NCBI GenBank assembly: GCA_035550375.1
Contig: DASZPH010000011.1
Coordinates: 62,001 to 126,000 of the forward strand
Source of the DNA: DASSFG01 sp035550375
GTDB lineage: Bacteria; Planctomycetota; Planctomycetia; Pirellulales; JAICIG01
DNA length: 64,000 nt
Direction: 5' to 3'
The notes under the pieces are model-generated. The model was not told where the DNA came from. It worked only from the letters and a program-made list of their open reading frames with translations, and ran no database searches. Of the stretch, positions 49,848 through 57,446 are shown one piece after another; the stretch's first letter is position 1, and each line of letters starts with the position of its first letter. Position numbers and translations under genes: made by a program.

Positions 49848-51068
49848 ATGAACGAGAGTCCGTCCATCTGGATTACAGGCGTCGGCGCCGTCAGCGCATT
49901 GGGCCTCGGCTTCGACGAGATCTCCAAGGGTTTGTTGGCCGGCAAAAGCGGCATTCGCCCGGTCGCCGACTTTGACGTGGCTCAGCATCCCTGCCGAATC
50001 GCCGGGCAAGTCACCTTGCCGCCCGCTCCGCCAGAGCTGAACCCGACCGCCTACGAAAAGCTCTGGCCGCTTGAGCGGTGCATCGTGTTCTGTTGCTTGC
50101 AGGCGCTGCTGGACTCCGGCCTCTGGGCGAACCGCGGTCAACTGCGGATCGGTCTGGTGTTGGGAGTCGCCGCCGAATGGATGTCGCACTGGGACTGGGA
50201 CGCGCGCCACGGCGGCCGGATGATCGGCGGGCCGACAACCGGTTACCAACCGGCCATCACCACGGTTCAGGAGATGCTCGGGCTCAACGGCCCGGCGATG
50301 TCGGTAGCCGCGGCCTGCGCGAGTGGAAACCAGGCGATCGGGCTGGCGCGCGAGTGGCTGGCGATGGATTGGGTCGACGTCTGCCTGGCGGGCGCCTGCG
50401 ACATGGGGGTCACGCCTTACTCAATGGCCAGCTTCGGCAACCTGCGCGCCCTGTCGCGCCGCAACGACGAGCCCACCGCCGCAGTCCGGCCGTTCGACGC
50501 CGACCGCGACGGCATGGTATTGGGCGAAGGCGGCGCCGTCTTCGCCCTGGAGCGGTCCAACGCAGTTCGCGGCGACGATCGCCACGGCTACGCCGAAGTC
50601 GGCGGCGCCGGAATGACCAGTGATAGCTACCACCTGGTGAGCCCCGATCCAAATTCCACTTATGCGGCTGCCGCCGTCCGCCATGCTTTACATGATGCGC
50701 AAGTCGACGTCGCCGACATCGACTATATCAACGCCCACGCGACCGGAACGCCGGTGGGCGACGCCTGTGAAGCCCGCATGCTGCACGCGGTGCTCGGCCC
50801 GCACGTCGCCCGGCCCGCCGTCAGCTCGACCAAAAGCATGACAGGACATCTGCTCGGAGCGGCGGCGGCCATCGAAGCGCTGGCCTGCCTGACCGCGATC
50901 AAGTTTCGTGCGATTCCGCCGACCATCAACCTCGACCGGCCCGATACGGCGTGCCGGCTGAACCACGTCGCCAACGTCGCTCGCGAACAAGCGGTGCGCG
51001 TCGCCGTATCAAATTCTTTCGGCTTCGGCGGCCACAATACGTCGCTGGTGCTCAAAGCGGTTGCTTAA
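49848..51068 (+). CDS. Beta-ketoacyl-ACP synthase (FabF-like)
   Basis: 406 aa from ATG 49848; longer in-frame extension overlaps the previous gene and is not ketosynthase-like. All catalytic elements are present: Cys in AAACASGNQ (residue 157), His in NAHATGTPVGD (about 296), Lys in SSTKSMTGHLLGAA (about 329) and His in SFGFGGHN near the end. It elongates an acyl-ACP by decarboxylative condensation. As the only intact ketosynthase in the locus, and paired with a Cys-less relative, it probably belongs to a dedicated lipid or polyketide pathway together with the ACP and the alpha-oxoamine synthase. Confidence 0.9.
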   Translation: MNESPSIWITGVGAVSALGLGFDEISKGLLAGKSGIRPVADFDVAQHPCRIAGQVTLPPAPPELNPTAYEKLWPLERCIVFCCLQALLDSGLWANRGQLRIGLVLGVAAEWMSHWDWDARHGGRMIGGPTTGYQPAITTVQEMLGLNGPAMSVAAACASGNQAIGLAREWLAMDWVDVCLAGACDMGVTPYSMASFGNLRALSRRNDEPTAAVRPFDADRDGMVLGEGGAVFALERSNAVRGDDRHGYAEVGGAGMTSDSYHLVSPDPNSTYAAAAVRHALHDAQVDVADIDYINAHATGTPVGDACEARMLHAVLGPHVARPAVSSTKSMTGHLLGAAAAIEALACLTAIKFRAIPPTINLDRPDTACRLNHVANVAREQAVRVAVSNSFGFGGHNTSLVLKAVA

Positions 51069-51116
51069 CGAGCGCCGCCATCGCCGGGCGTACGCCGCTT
51101 GTCCCATTTTCCCCGT

Positions 51117-51144
51117 TTCTATTTTGACAACAGTCGAAATAGAA
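51117..51144 (+). promoter_or_regulatory. 8-bp inverted repeat upstream of the oxidoreductase
   Basis: TTCTATTT (51117-51124) and AAATAGAA (51137-51144) flank 12 nt. A TTGACA hexamer starts at 51124, but no good -10 sequence is seen 16-18 bp later. It could be an operator or a weak 3' stem of the ketosynthase gene. Confidence 0.35.
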
Positions 51145-51301
51145 CCGGTGCTGATCTGTTCGCAACGTGGAAAACAAAGCCGCTTCTGGCTACAACATGG
51201 AAAGATATCCCCATCTGTCCCCCCCGCCGATTAAGATCCAGATTCCCGATCGCAGAAACTCCGAACGTAAAGCTCGAACACCCAGCACGAGGCCCGAAGA
51301 T

Positions 51302-52615
51302 ATGAAACGCACGCTCACTTCATCGCCCCGGCCCAACCGCCGAACCTTCTTGCGCGCTGGTGCCGCAGCGGCCGCCTCGGCCGTCGCCGCGCCGCTGATC
51401 ATACCCAGGCACGTGCTGTCCGCCCCCGGCAAACCCGGCGCCAACGACCGCATCACCGTCGGCGCGATCGGCGTGGGGGGCCGGGCCAGCCTGCTGCTCA
51501 ACCAACTGCCGGAGTCGGCGCAGATCGTGGCCCTCAGTGACTGCAACCTTTCCCGGGCCGAAGCGTTCAAGAACAAGGCCCAGAAAGACTGGCCCGTCTA
51601 CCAGGACTACCACAAGCTCCTCGATCGCCAGGACATCGACGCTGTCATCGTGGCGACGGGCGAGTTTCAGCGCGTGCTCCCCTGCATCCACGCGTGCCAG
51701 GCGGGCAAAGACATCTACGCCGAGAAGCCGCTCACCCTCTACGTGGCGGAAGGCCGCGCCCTGGTCAACGCGGTTCGCGGCCACCGCCGGGTATTGCAGG
51801 TTGGGTCGCAACAGCGGTCTATGGCCATGAATCGCATCGCCTGCGAGCTCATTCGCACGGGCGGGCTCGGCAAGGTGCTCGAAGTGCGGGCGATCAACTA
51901 TGGCGGCGCCGAAGCGTCGCCGGCGCAGCCGTTTCCCGCCGCGGAGGTGCCCGCGGGGCTCGACTGGAACATGTGGCTCAACCAGGCCGCCGACCGTCCC
52001 TACCACCCCGACTGGATGGCCTGGATGCGGTGGCGCGATTTCGCCGGCGGCGAAATGACCAACTGGGGCGCTCATGGCGTCGACCAGATCCAGTGGGCGC
52101 TCGGCATGGACGAAACGGGGCCGACCGAAGTGCGTCCCCTGTCGTCCGGCCCGAACGGACAGGTCGCGATGCGCTACGCCAACGGGGTCGAAGTCAAGTT
52201 CGTGATCGAGCCGGGGCACGGCCCGATGGGGGGCGCCGTTTTCGTCTGCGAGAAAGGAAAGCTGGAAATCAACCGCAACAAGTTCACTTCCAACCCGCCA
52301 GAGATCGCCCAGGAGCTGAACAAGAAAGTCGACGTTCAAGAAGAAGAACGCAAATGGAGCGACCAGCTCGCCCTCTGGCAGGCCCGCTGGCACATGCAGA
52401 ACTGGCTCGATTGCATCCGCAGTCGCGAGGTGCCTGTGGCCGACGTCGAAATCGGCCATCGATCGGTCACCGTCTGCCACCTGGCGAACATCGCGCGGGC
52501 CGTGGGGCGGGAGTTGCGCTGGGATGCGGCCAAGGAGCAGTTTGCCGGCGACGACGAGGCGAACCGGCTGCTCGACCGCCCGCGCCGCAAGGGGTTTGAG
52601 TTGCCGCAAGTCTAG
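51302..52615 (+). CDS. Tat-exported Gfo/Idh/MocA family oxidoreductase
   Basis: 437 aa from ATG 51302. The Tat signal NRRTFLRAGAAAAAS is followed by a nucleotide-binding Rossmann fold (VGAIGVGGRA, residues about 54-63) and the EKPL motif (about 141-144) typical of the family, then a C-terminal sheet domain with WMRWRDFAGGEMTNWGAH. Planctomycetes have many such exported, sugar-related dehydrogenases. The substrate is unknown. A longer in-frame start at 51167 would place the Tat motif internally and is unlikely. It converges with the second DUF1501 gene. Confidence 0.88.
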   Translation: MKRTLTSSPRPNRRTFLRAGAAAAASAVAAPLIIPRHVLSAPGKPGANDRITVGAIGVGGRASLLLNQLPESAQIVALSDCNLSRAEAFKNKAQKDWPVYQDYHKLLDRQDIDAVIVATGEFQRVLPCIHACQAGKDIYAEKPLTLYVAEGRALVNAVRGHRRVLQVGSQQRSMAMNRIACELIRTGGLGKVLEVRAINYGGAEASPAQPFPAAEVPAGLDWNMWLNQAADRPYHPDWMAWMRWRDFAGGEMTNWGAHGVDQIQWALGMDETGPTEVRPLSSGPNGQVAMRYANGVEVKFVIEPGHGPMGGAVFVCEKGKLEINRNKFTSNPPEIAQELNKKVDVQEEERKWSDQLALWQARWHMQNWLDCIRSREVPVADVEIGHRSVTVCHLANIARAVGRELRWDAAKEQFAGDDEANRLLDRPRRKGFELPQV

Positions 52616-52683
52616 GTGCGTACGGATTCTCGTTTAGGTGCGCGCACCAGCTCCCAGACGACGGAACCGCGACGCGGAGGGCA

Positions 52684-54168
52684 TCACGCCAGAATGTCTC
52701 TCACGACCTGCCCGCTGACGTCGGTCAGGCGGAAGTCGCGGCCGCTGTAGCGGTAAGTCAGACGCTCGTGATCGATCCCCAGCAGGTGCAGGATCGTGGC
52801 GTGCAGGTCGTGGACGTGCACCTTGTGCGTAACGGCGTTGTTGCCGAATTCGTCCGTCTGGCCGTAGGCTAGCCCCCCTTTCACTCCGCCGCCGGCCAGC
52901 CAGCAGGTGAAGCCGCGGGCGTGGTGGTCTCTTCCCTTCGCCCCTTCCGACCAGGGCGTTCGGCCGAACTCGCCGCCCCAGACGATAAGCGTCTCATCGA
53001 GCAGGCCGCGGCGCTTAAGGTCGTCGATCAGGGCGGCGATAGGCCGGTCGCTCGCTTGCGCGTGCTTGGCGTGATTCATGATGTCGCCGTGGTCGTCCCA
53101 CGGCTGGCCGCCGCCGAAATAGATTTGCACCATCCGCACGCCGCGCTCGACCAGCCGTCGCGCCACGAGGCAAGCGTCGGCGAACTCACCCGCGCCGTAG
53201 GCCGCCCGCGTGGCCGCCGTCTCTCGGTTCAGGTCGAACGTCTCCTGGGCCGCGAATTGCAGCCGGAAGGCCATTTCCAGCGATTCGATGCGGGCCTCAA
53301 GCTGCCCGTCTGCGCCCCGCTCGTTCAGGTGCTCGCGGTTGAGTCGCTCGATCAGGTCGAGCTGGCGGCGCTGGGCGTCGGGCGCCAGCCAGGCGTTGTG
53401 AACGTGCTCGATGACCGATTTCGGGTCGATCTTGCCGTTGTTGATGTGGCAGCCCTGGAACACGCCGGGCAAAAAGCTGTTGCCCCAAAGCTGCGGACCG
53501 ACGGTCGGCTTGCCGGGGCAGAGCACGACGAAACCGGGCAGACTCTGGTTGTCGGTCCCCAGGCCGTAGGTCAGCCACGAGCCCAGGGAGGGGCGCGTGG
53601 GCTGCGTGTTCCCCGAGTTCATCATGAGCAGGGCCGGCTCGTGATTCGGGATGTCGGTGTACATCGAGCGGATCACGCAGATCTCGTCGACGGCTTTCGC
53701 CAGGTGCGGGTACAGCTCGCTCACGTCGACGCCGTTCTCTCCGTACCTGGCGAACTTGAACGGCGACGGAAAGAGCTTGCCGACCTTACGCTGGGAGGCG
53801 TCGGTAAGCGATTCGGGCTGCTGGCCGGCGTATTTCTCGAGCGCCGGCTTGGGGTCGAACGTGTCGACGTGCGACGGCCCGCCGTTCATGAACAGGAAGA
53901 TTACGTGTTTCGCCCGCGGCGCCCAGTGCGGCGATTTTGGCGCCAGGGGCCCCGCCGCGTCGCTCGAGGCCCGTGCGGGCCCGCCGCCCAAGAGCCCCGC
54001 GTCGGCCAGCACGGTCGCCAGACCGAGCGTGCCGAAGCCGGCGCCCATTTGGCCCAGCCAGCGCCGGCGGGAGAGAGGTGTGTCGGCGCAGGCTACGAGG
54101 CGGGCTGATCGATCGCTGCGAGATTTCATGCGGCTGGCAGGTACCTGGGGGGCGGGAACGAACGCCAT
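52684..54168 (-). CDS. Tat-exported DUF1501 protein (second copy)
   Basis: 494 aa from ATG 54168; ATG 54129 would shorten it by 13 residues and leave the Tat motif SRRRWLGQMGAGFG intact. The DUF1501 domain shows FLFMNGGPSHVDTFDPKP, SWLTYGLGTDNQSLPGFVV, WGGEFGRTPW, GRDHHARGF and a C-terminal LHATILHLLGIDHERL, which places it in the subfamily that resembles sulfatases. It differs strongly from the DUF1501 protein at 42246, so the two are not a recent duplication. It probably acts in the periplasm; the substrate is unknown. Confidence 0.9.
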   Translation of the reverse strand: MAFVPAPQVPASRMKSRSDRSARLVACADTPLSRRRWLGQMGAGFGTLGLATVLADAGLLGGGPARASSDAAGPLAPKSPHWAPRAKHVIFLFMNGGPSHVDTFDPKPALEKYAGQQPESLTDASQRKVGKLFPSPFKFARYGENGVDVSELYPHLAKAVDEICVIRSMYTDIPNHEPALLMMNSGNTQPTRPSLGSWLTYGLGTDNQSLPGFVVLCPGKPTVGPQLWGNSFLPGVFQGCHINNGKIDPKSVIEHVHNAWLAPDAQRRQLDLIERLNREHLNERGADGQLEARIESLEMAFRLQFAAQETFDLNRETAATRAAYGAGEFADACLVARRLVERGVRMVQIYFGGGQPWDDHGDIMNHAKHAQASDRPIAALIDDLKRRGLLDETLIVWGGEFGRTPWSEGAKGRDHHARGFTCWLAGGGVKGGLAYGQTDEFGNNAVTHKVHVHDLHATILHLLGIDHERLTYRYSGRDFRLTDVSGQVVRDILA

Positions 54169-54383
54169 TGTGGCATCAAAGGGTCTCGCGAGACAAGCGA
54201 TTCATCGCCGGGGTAATGTCCTAGTTTGAAACGACGCGTTTTTGAGGGCGCGAGAGAATCCGGGGCGGTCTGGCATGGGGGGGCGCCACTTCTCACAAGT
54301 CTCAAGATGGGGCGCTGTCTGGGTTGCGGCGGCTTTGCCTAAAAAGTCCGGTTTGCCCAAAAAGTAGCTCGGTTGCCTAAAAG

Positions 54384-54707
54384 TCATTCCGCAGAGCGGG
54401 GGTAGAATCTGCGCGCCAAGATGCCGCCGACGATAGAACAGCCGATGGCGACGAATGACTGGGTTTCTTGGCTGCGAAGATTGGCGAAAGGGCCGGTCGC
54501 ATGCCCAGCACTTAGCTGGAACAAAGCGGCCTCAATAGCGCCGTGCGTGGTCTGGGGGTTATTGGACAACGATCCGGTCAACATGACTGACCATCCGACG
54601 ATTCCACACCCCGCCCAGAACGCACGTCGCTCACGTCGGGCGTAAATCGGCCCCCAGAGCGCGATAAGACATAGAGCGGCAAACGCAACGTGGCATGAGG
54701 CACCCAA
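54384..54707 (-). CDS. Small membrane protein, broken near its 5' end by a frameshift
   Basis: The open frame read from a TTG at 54707 gives 107 aa starting inside a helix (CHVAFAALCLIALWGPIYA) with a basic loop and a second helix (AGCGIVGWSVMLTG). The frame continues upstream without a start: FGFVLYAAAGCALLASDYGS. In the adjacent frame a GTG at 54792, 5 nt after AAGGAGG, opens VRFSLSWLF. Removing one base (54765, inside the TTTCGG) would join these into VRFSLSWLF then GFVLYAAAG, about 135 aa, with the F-S-L-type start seen in other small membrane genes here. So the intact gene is probably 54384-54792, either frameshifted in nature or by a base-call error. Confidence 0.6.
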   Translation of the reverse strand: MGASCHVAFAALCLIALWGPIYARRERRAFWAGCGIVGWSVMLTGSLSNNPQTTHGAIEAALFQLSAGHATGPFANLRSQETQSFVAIGCSIVGGILARRFYPRSAE

Positions 54708-54789
54708 GGAACCATAATCGGAAGCAAGCAGGGCGCAGCCGGCAGCCGCGTAAAGTACAAAGCCGAAACAACCAACTAAGCGAGAACCG

Positions 54790-54804
54790 CACGGGCGCCT
54801 CCTT
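54790..54804 (-). promoter_or_regulatory. Orphaned Shine-Dalgarno and GTG start
   Basis: AAGGAGG (54798-54804) followed 5 nt later by GTG (54792-54790) on the minus strand is near-perfect initiation context. The frame it opens stops making sense within about nine codons unless one base is removed, which marks the true 5' end of the broken membrane gene. Confidence 0.65.
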
Positions 54805-54809
54805 TCACG

Positions 54810-54834
54810 GGGCCATTAGACCGCGCCAGAGCGG
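54810..54834 (-). repeat. Second copy of the 25-bp promoter-like element
   Basis: On the minus strand this is identical to 43797-43821, begins CCGCTCTGGCGCGG and contains TCTAAT. It lies 17 bp upstream of the GTG of the frameshifted gene, with TTTGCC 17 bp before the TCTAAT. A further weaker match extends for about 13 bp on the upstream side. Confidence 0.8.
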
Positions 54835-54861
54835 CGAGGCAAAGCATAGTTCTACGGCCAT

Positions 54862-54888
54862 TTGACCAAGCCGTCTTGCGGTTAGAAT
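54862..54888 (+). promoter_or_regulatory. Possible promoter for a small ORF
   Basis: TTGACC (54862-54867) and TAGAAT (54883-54888) resemble sigma-70 hexamers, but the spacer is 15 bp, shorter than ideal. It points at the 44-aa frame beginning 33 bp downstream. Confidence 0.35.
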
Positions 54889-54920
54889 GGCGTCGTCGAG
54901 CCGAGGCTGACATTAGAGCC

Positions 54921-55055
54921 ATGCCAGATTTACAGCGAATCCTCTCCGCCATCGACAGGCTTCAAGCCAGCGTCGATCGGCTCGTAGTCGAGTTCGAGCT
55001 TTTGGCTGATTGCAAAAAGCGCGCTGTCAAAGTGCCGCAGCATCGGAAGCGGTAA
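54921..55055 (+). CDS. Small hypothetical protein (44 aa)
   Basis: Reads MPDLQRILSAIDRLQASVDR and then a further acidic then basic stretch ending HRKR. The first 30 residues are a heptad-like amphipathic helix. It is not overlapped by another supported gene and has a possible promoter upstream but only a weak ribosome binding site. It is followed directly by a palindromic repeat that could be its terminator. It may be real but is too short for certainty. Confidence 0.4.
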   Translation: MPDLQRILSAIDRLQASVDRLVVEFELLADCKKRAVKVPQHRKR

Positions 55056-55057
55056 GA

Positions 55058-55098
55058 GTGTCAGGAACCGTTGTTGTGACAGGAACGGTTCCTGACAC
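55058..55098. repeat. REP-like palindrome with 15-bp arms
   Basis: GTGTCAGGAACCGTT (55058-55072) and AACGGTTCCTGACAC (55084-55098) are perfectly complementary around 11 nt; the loop and right arm also hold the alternative palindrome CAGGAAC-G-GTTCCTG. It has the size and form of repetitive extragenic palindromes. An 11-bp match to the left arm (CAGGAACCGTT) lies at 56067-56077. Confidence 0.8.
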
Positions 55099-55216
55099 CT
55101 TTGTCCCCCCTGAAGGTGTGCTCCAACGTCGTTGCTGAGTTGGAGGGCTGGATAGTGGAGGCAACGGGCGGCCGAATGACTGCGTGCCAGCGATGCCGGC
55201 CACTTGGTGAATAGGG

Positions 55217-55999
55217 TCAGGCACCAGCATGAAAACTCTCCGGCCAACGAATTTCGACGTGGACGTTGTTGAAATCGGGATCCTCTAGCTCGCCGCCATG
55301 GTGGCACCTCATCACGGTCGGCAGGTCCTTCATCCTTATTTCCTGCCCCTCCGGAATAATGCCTCCGAACGCCTGCAGTTCGATGAACCGGTTGCAAAGA
55401 TCGATAACGGTGCCGCGGTATTCAGCCGAGACGTTGTGAATCGAGAGATCCGGCCGGCCAAACTTCCGCAGTCCTCGCGTATGAAACCAACTCAGGCCCG
55501 GCTTCGACTCCTCAGAAACGAGGATGACGACATGCTGCCGAGGTACGGGTCCGGCGGGCTCGAAAACAAGTTGCCGCCACTCGTCCGCTAACCACCATTT
55601 GAACATCTGGGGATCGTAGACAGCGACTCCACCATGATCGAGGAGGAACGTCAACAATCCCACGCAGTCGCGAAGGTAGTTGAGCTTATCACCATCCTCT
55701 TGTTCGCCTCGCAGAATCAGGCACTCTTCCGCGTTGACAATTTGGCTGGCAAGCTCTGGGTGTTCACCGACAAGTTCATCCCAGAGATAGCCGTCTCTGA
55801 ATTGGCTTACGACATCGGCACTTTGCTGACGGTCGTAGCGCATCAAGTCAAAGCCAGCCGGAATGCCCGGCGACCGGTATTGGCTTGCTGACAACGCCGG
55901 AAGATCTTTGAAGTTGCCGTAGACGACGTAGTAAAGAAATGGCTTGCCACCGGCACCGGTGAAGTACTGGCGTGGCCAATCAGGTAGTGTCGCGGCCAT
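55217..55999 (-). CDS. Hypothetical protein (260 aa)
   Basis: No family recognised with confidence. It is a soluble, mixed alpha/beta protein without a signal peptide; VVILVSEESKPGLSWFHTRG then LRKFGRPDLSIHNVSAEYRG is the most distinctive part and weakly recalls DUF4261-type C-termini (a ruled guess). It is flanked by the REP-like palindrome and is on the same strand as the DUF3050 gene 158 bp upstream. The surrounding repeats and broken gene suggest an accessory, possibly acquired, stretch. Confidence 0.7.
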   Translation of the reverse strand: MAATLPDWPRQYFTGAGGKPFLYYVVYGNFKDLPALSASQYRSPGIPAGFDLMRYDRQQSADVVSQFRDGYLWDELVGEHPELASQIVNAEECLILRGEQEDGDKLNYLRDCVGLLTFLLDHGGVAVYDPQMFKWWLADEWRQLVFEPAGPVPRQHVVILVSEESKPGLSWFHTRGLRKFGRPDLSIHNVSAEYRGTVIDLCNRFIELQAFGGIIPEGQEIRMKDLPTVMRCHHGGELEDPDFNNVHVEIRWPESFHAGA

Positions 56000-56157
56000 G
56001 CGTCAAGCTCCTAAGCAGGTCCGTAGATGACGTTAAGCTGAATCCCGAAAGTCGGTAAACCCCTTGCAGGAACCGTTACGATCTCAGGCCTGAAAAAGGT
56101 TCACCTTTTTGCCATCTTCGACTTTGCTAACCAGAGTGCCATCTCTGGCCGGCATCC

Positions 56158-56946
56158 TCAGCGAACCAGGGGATTCTTCTCCGGCCGTATCACGTCGACG
56201 ATGCCGTCCCATAGGTCCTGCCGTGCGTTGAGGCAATCCACCGCGGTCTGCTCTGCGAGTTGCCACCGAGACTCATCGCCGCCGCAGAGCGAGACGGTGA
56301 GCCGGTGCGCCATCGGCCCATGCTCATCACCGTCCAGGTCGATGTGCCGTTCCAGATAGTACTTGAACTCTTCTAGCGCGCCGCCGGCTTCGACATTCAA
56401 CCTATCGACGATGCGCTGAAAAACGGCGGGCAGAAGGTCTTCTCGACCGAATGTGAACGCCGAGGCGATTGCGATAAGATTTCCGCCTTCGATGACGTCG
56501 AAAGTCTGGCGCACGAATCTGCGGGCGCAGTCGGGAACCGTGGACGACTCAAGGGCAACCGAAAGGGGACTGCCCTGGCGAAGCAGGTTTAAAAACGTGT
56601 CGATGCCAGCCGTGTTTGCCCCGCATCGAACCATCGCCCTGCGGTAAAGCTCGAAGTGGCTGGCGAAACCGTCCTGGCCATCGTCATCACTTTCTTCAGC
56701 CAGCACAATTTCGTTGACCAGACGACAGCTAGTGGAATCAGCAGACGGCAGCCAAGGGATTTCGACGCAAGAGAGCCGAAGTTGTAGCGTCTTGAGCAAC
56801 GACATGAAGTCCCACACGGCGAAGACGTGGTGGGCCATAAAGACGTGCAGCGATTCGAGCCGGTCGATCTCTTGATAGATGGGGTGGTTCAGCAGTGCGA
56901 GCCGCAACGGCTTAAGGCGCTCTTGGATATGTTCTAGTCGGTCCAT
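56158..56946 (-). CDS. DUF3050 family protein (heme-oxygenase-like fold)
   Basis: 262 aa from ATG 56946 (a TTG at 56958 adds four residues). FMAHHVFAVWDFMSLLKTLQ near residue 40 and YYLERHIDLDGDEHGPMA near residue 210 are the hallmark blocks of DUF3050. The Glu-x-x-His and Asp-x-x-His pairs in the second block, with the early His residues, are as expected for metal ligands in heme-oxygenase-like diiron proteins. Metal content and reaction are inferred. No linked pathway genes. Confidence 0.82.
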   Translation of the reverse strand: MDRLEHIQERLKPLRLALLNHPIYQEIDRLESLHVFMAHHVFAVWDFMSLLKTLQLRLSCVEIPWLPSADSTSCRLVNEIVLAEESDDDGQDGFASHFELYRRAMVRCGANTAGIDTFLNLLRQGSPLSVALESSTVPDCARRFVRQTFDVIEGGNLIAIASAFTFGREDLLPAVFQRIVDRLNVEAGGALEEFKYYLERHIDLDGDEHGPMAHRLTVSLCGGDESRWQLAEQTAVDCLNARQDLWDGIVDVIRPEKNPLVR

Positions 56947-57446
56947 CGGTACAAACAAAAAAAGGGGTCAGAACTATTTTAGCGACACGCCCTGCGCAGT
57001 TGGATCGGTTCGCGCAATGCCACGCCATTGCGTCCGCTGGAAGAGGGGCTGATTTTACTAGGTCATCGACCGAGGGAACAACTGCCAGGATGTGTTCCAT
57101 AGGGAAGGCCGGCTTCGAGGCCTTCCTCCAAGGTCCCGCCGATTTGAAGAAGCGAAGGCCGTTTGGGCTGTCCGGCCACTACCTGTTGAACGACGACTTT
57201 CATGCTGCTCCGGCCGATCGCGGCTCCCGTCAGCCGCCTCATACAGAGCTGCCGGTGTCGCACACGCAGCGATATCACAATCCCTACCGGTCGGGTGGCC
57301 ACGTTTCGGAGAGCGCTTCAAGCTGACTGCCGGGTCGCCCATCAATGGACGCCGATGCTCAACGCCATCTATAATGGGACTAAGGTTTTGCGGCATTTCG
57401 TGAATGCCCGAGAGGCCTCCTACCCCGGAACAAACAGGATCCTCAC
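56947..57446. other. 500-bp intergenic region with a strong hairpin
   Basis: Several overlapping short frames exist, but none has a recognisable product or ribosome binding site. At 57103-57126, GGAAGGCC and GGCCTTCC form a perfect 8-bp stem around an 8-nt loop. At about 56960, an A-run is followed by GGGGTCAGAACTATTTTAG, which has the feel of a dispersed extragenic repeat. AGGA 7 nt before ATG 57447 serves the next gene. Confidence 0.45.

Noticed and set aside
57092..57403. A 103-aa frame upstream of the cytochrome gene
   Set aside because: It runs through the perfect hairpin at 57103-57126, has no ribosome binding site and its Arg-rich sequence looks random.
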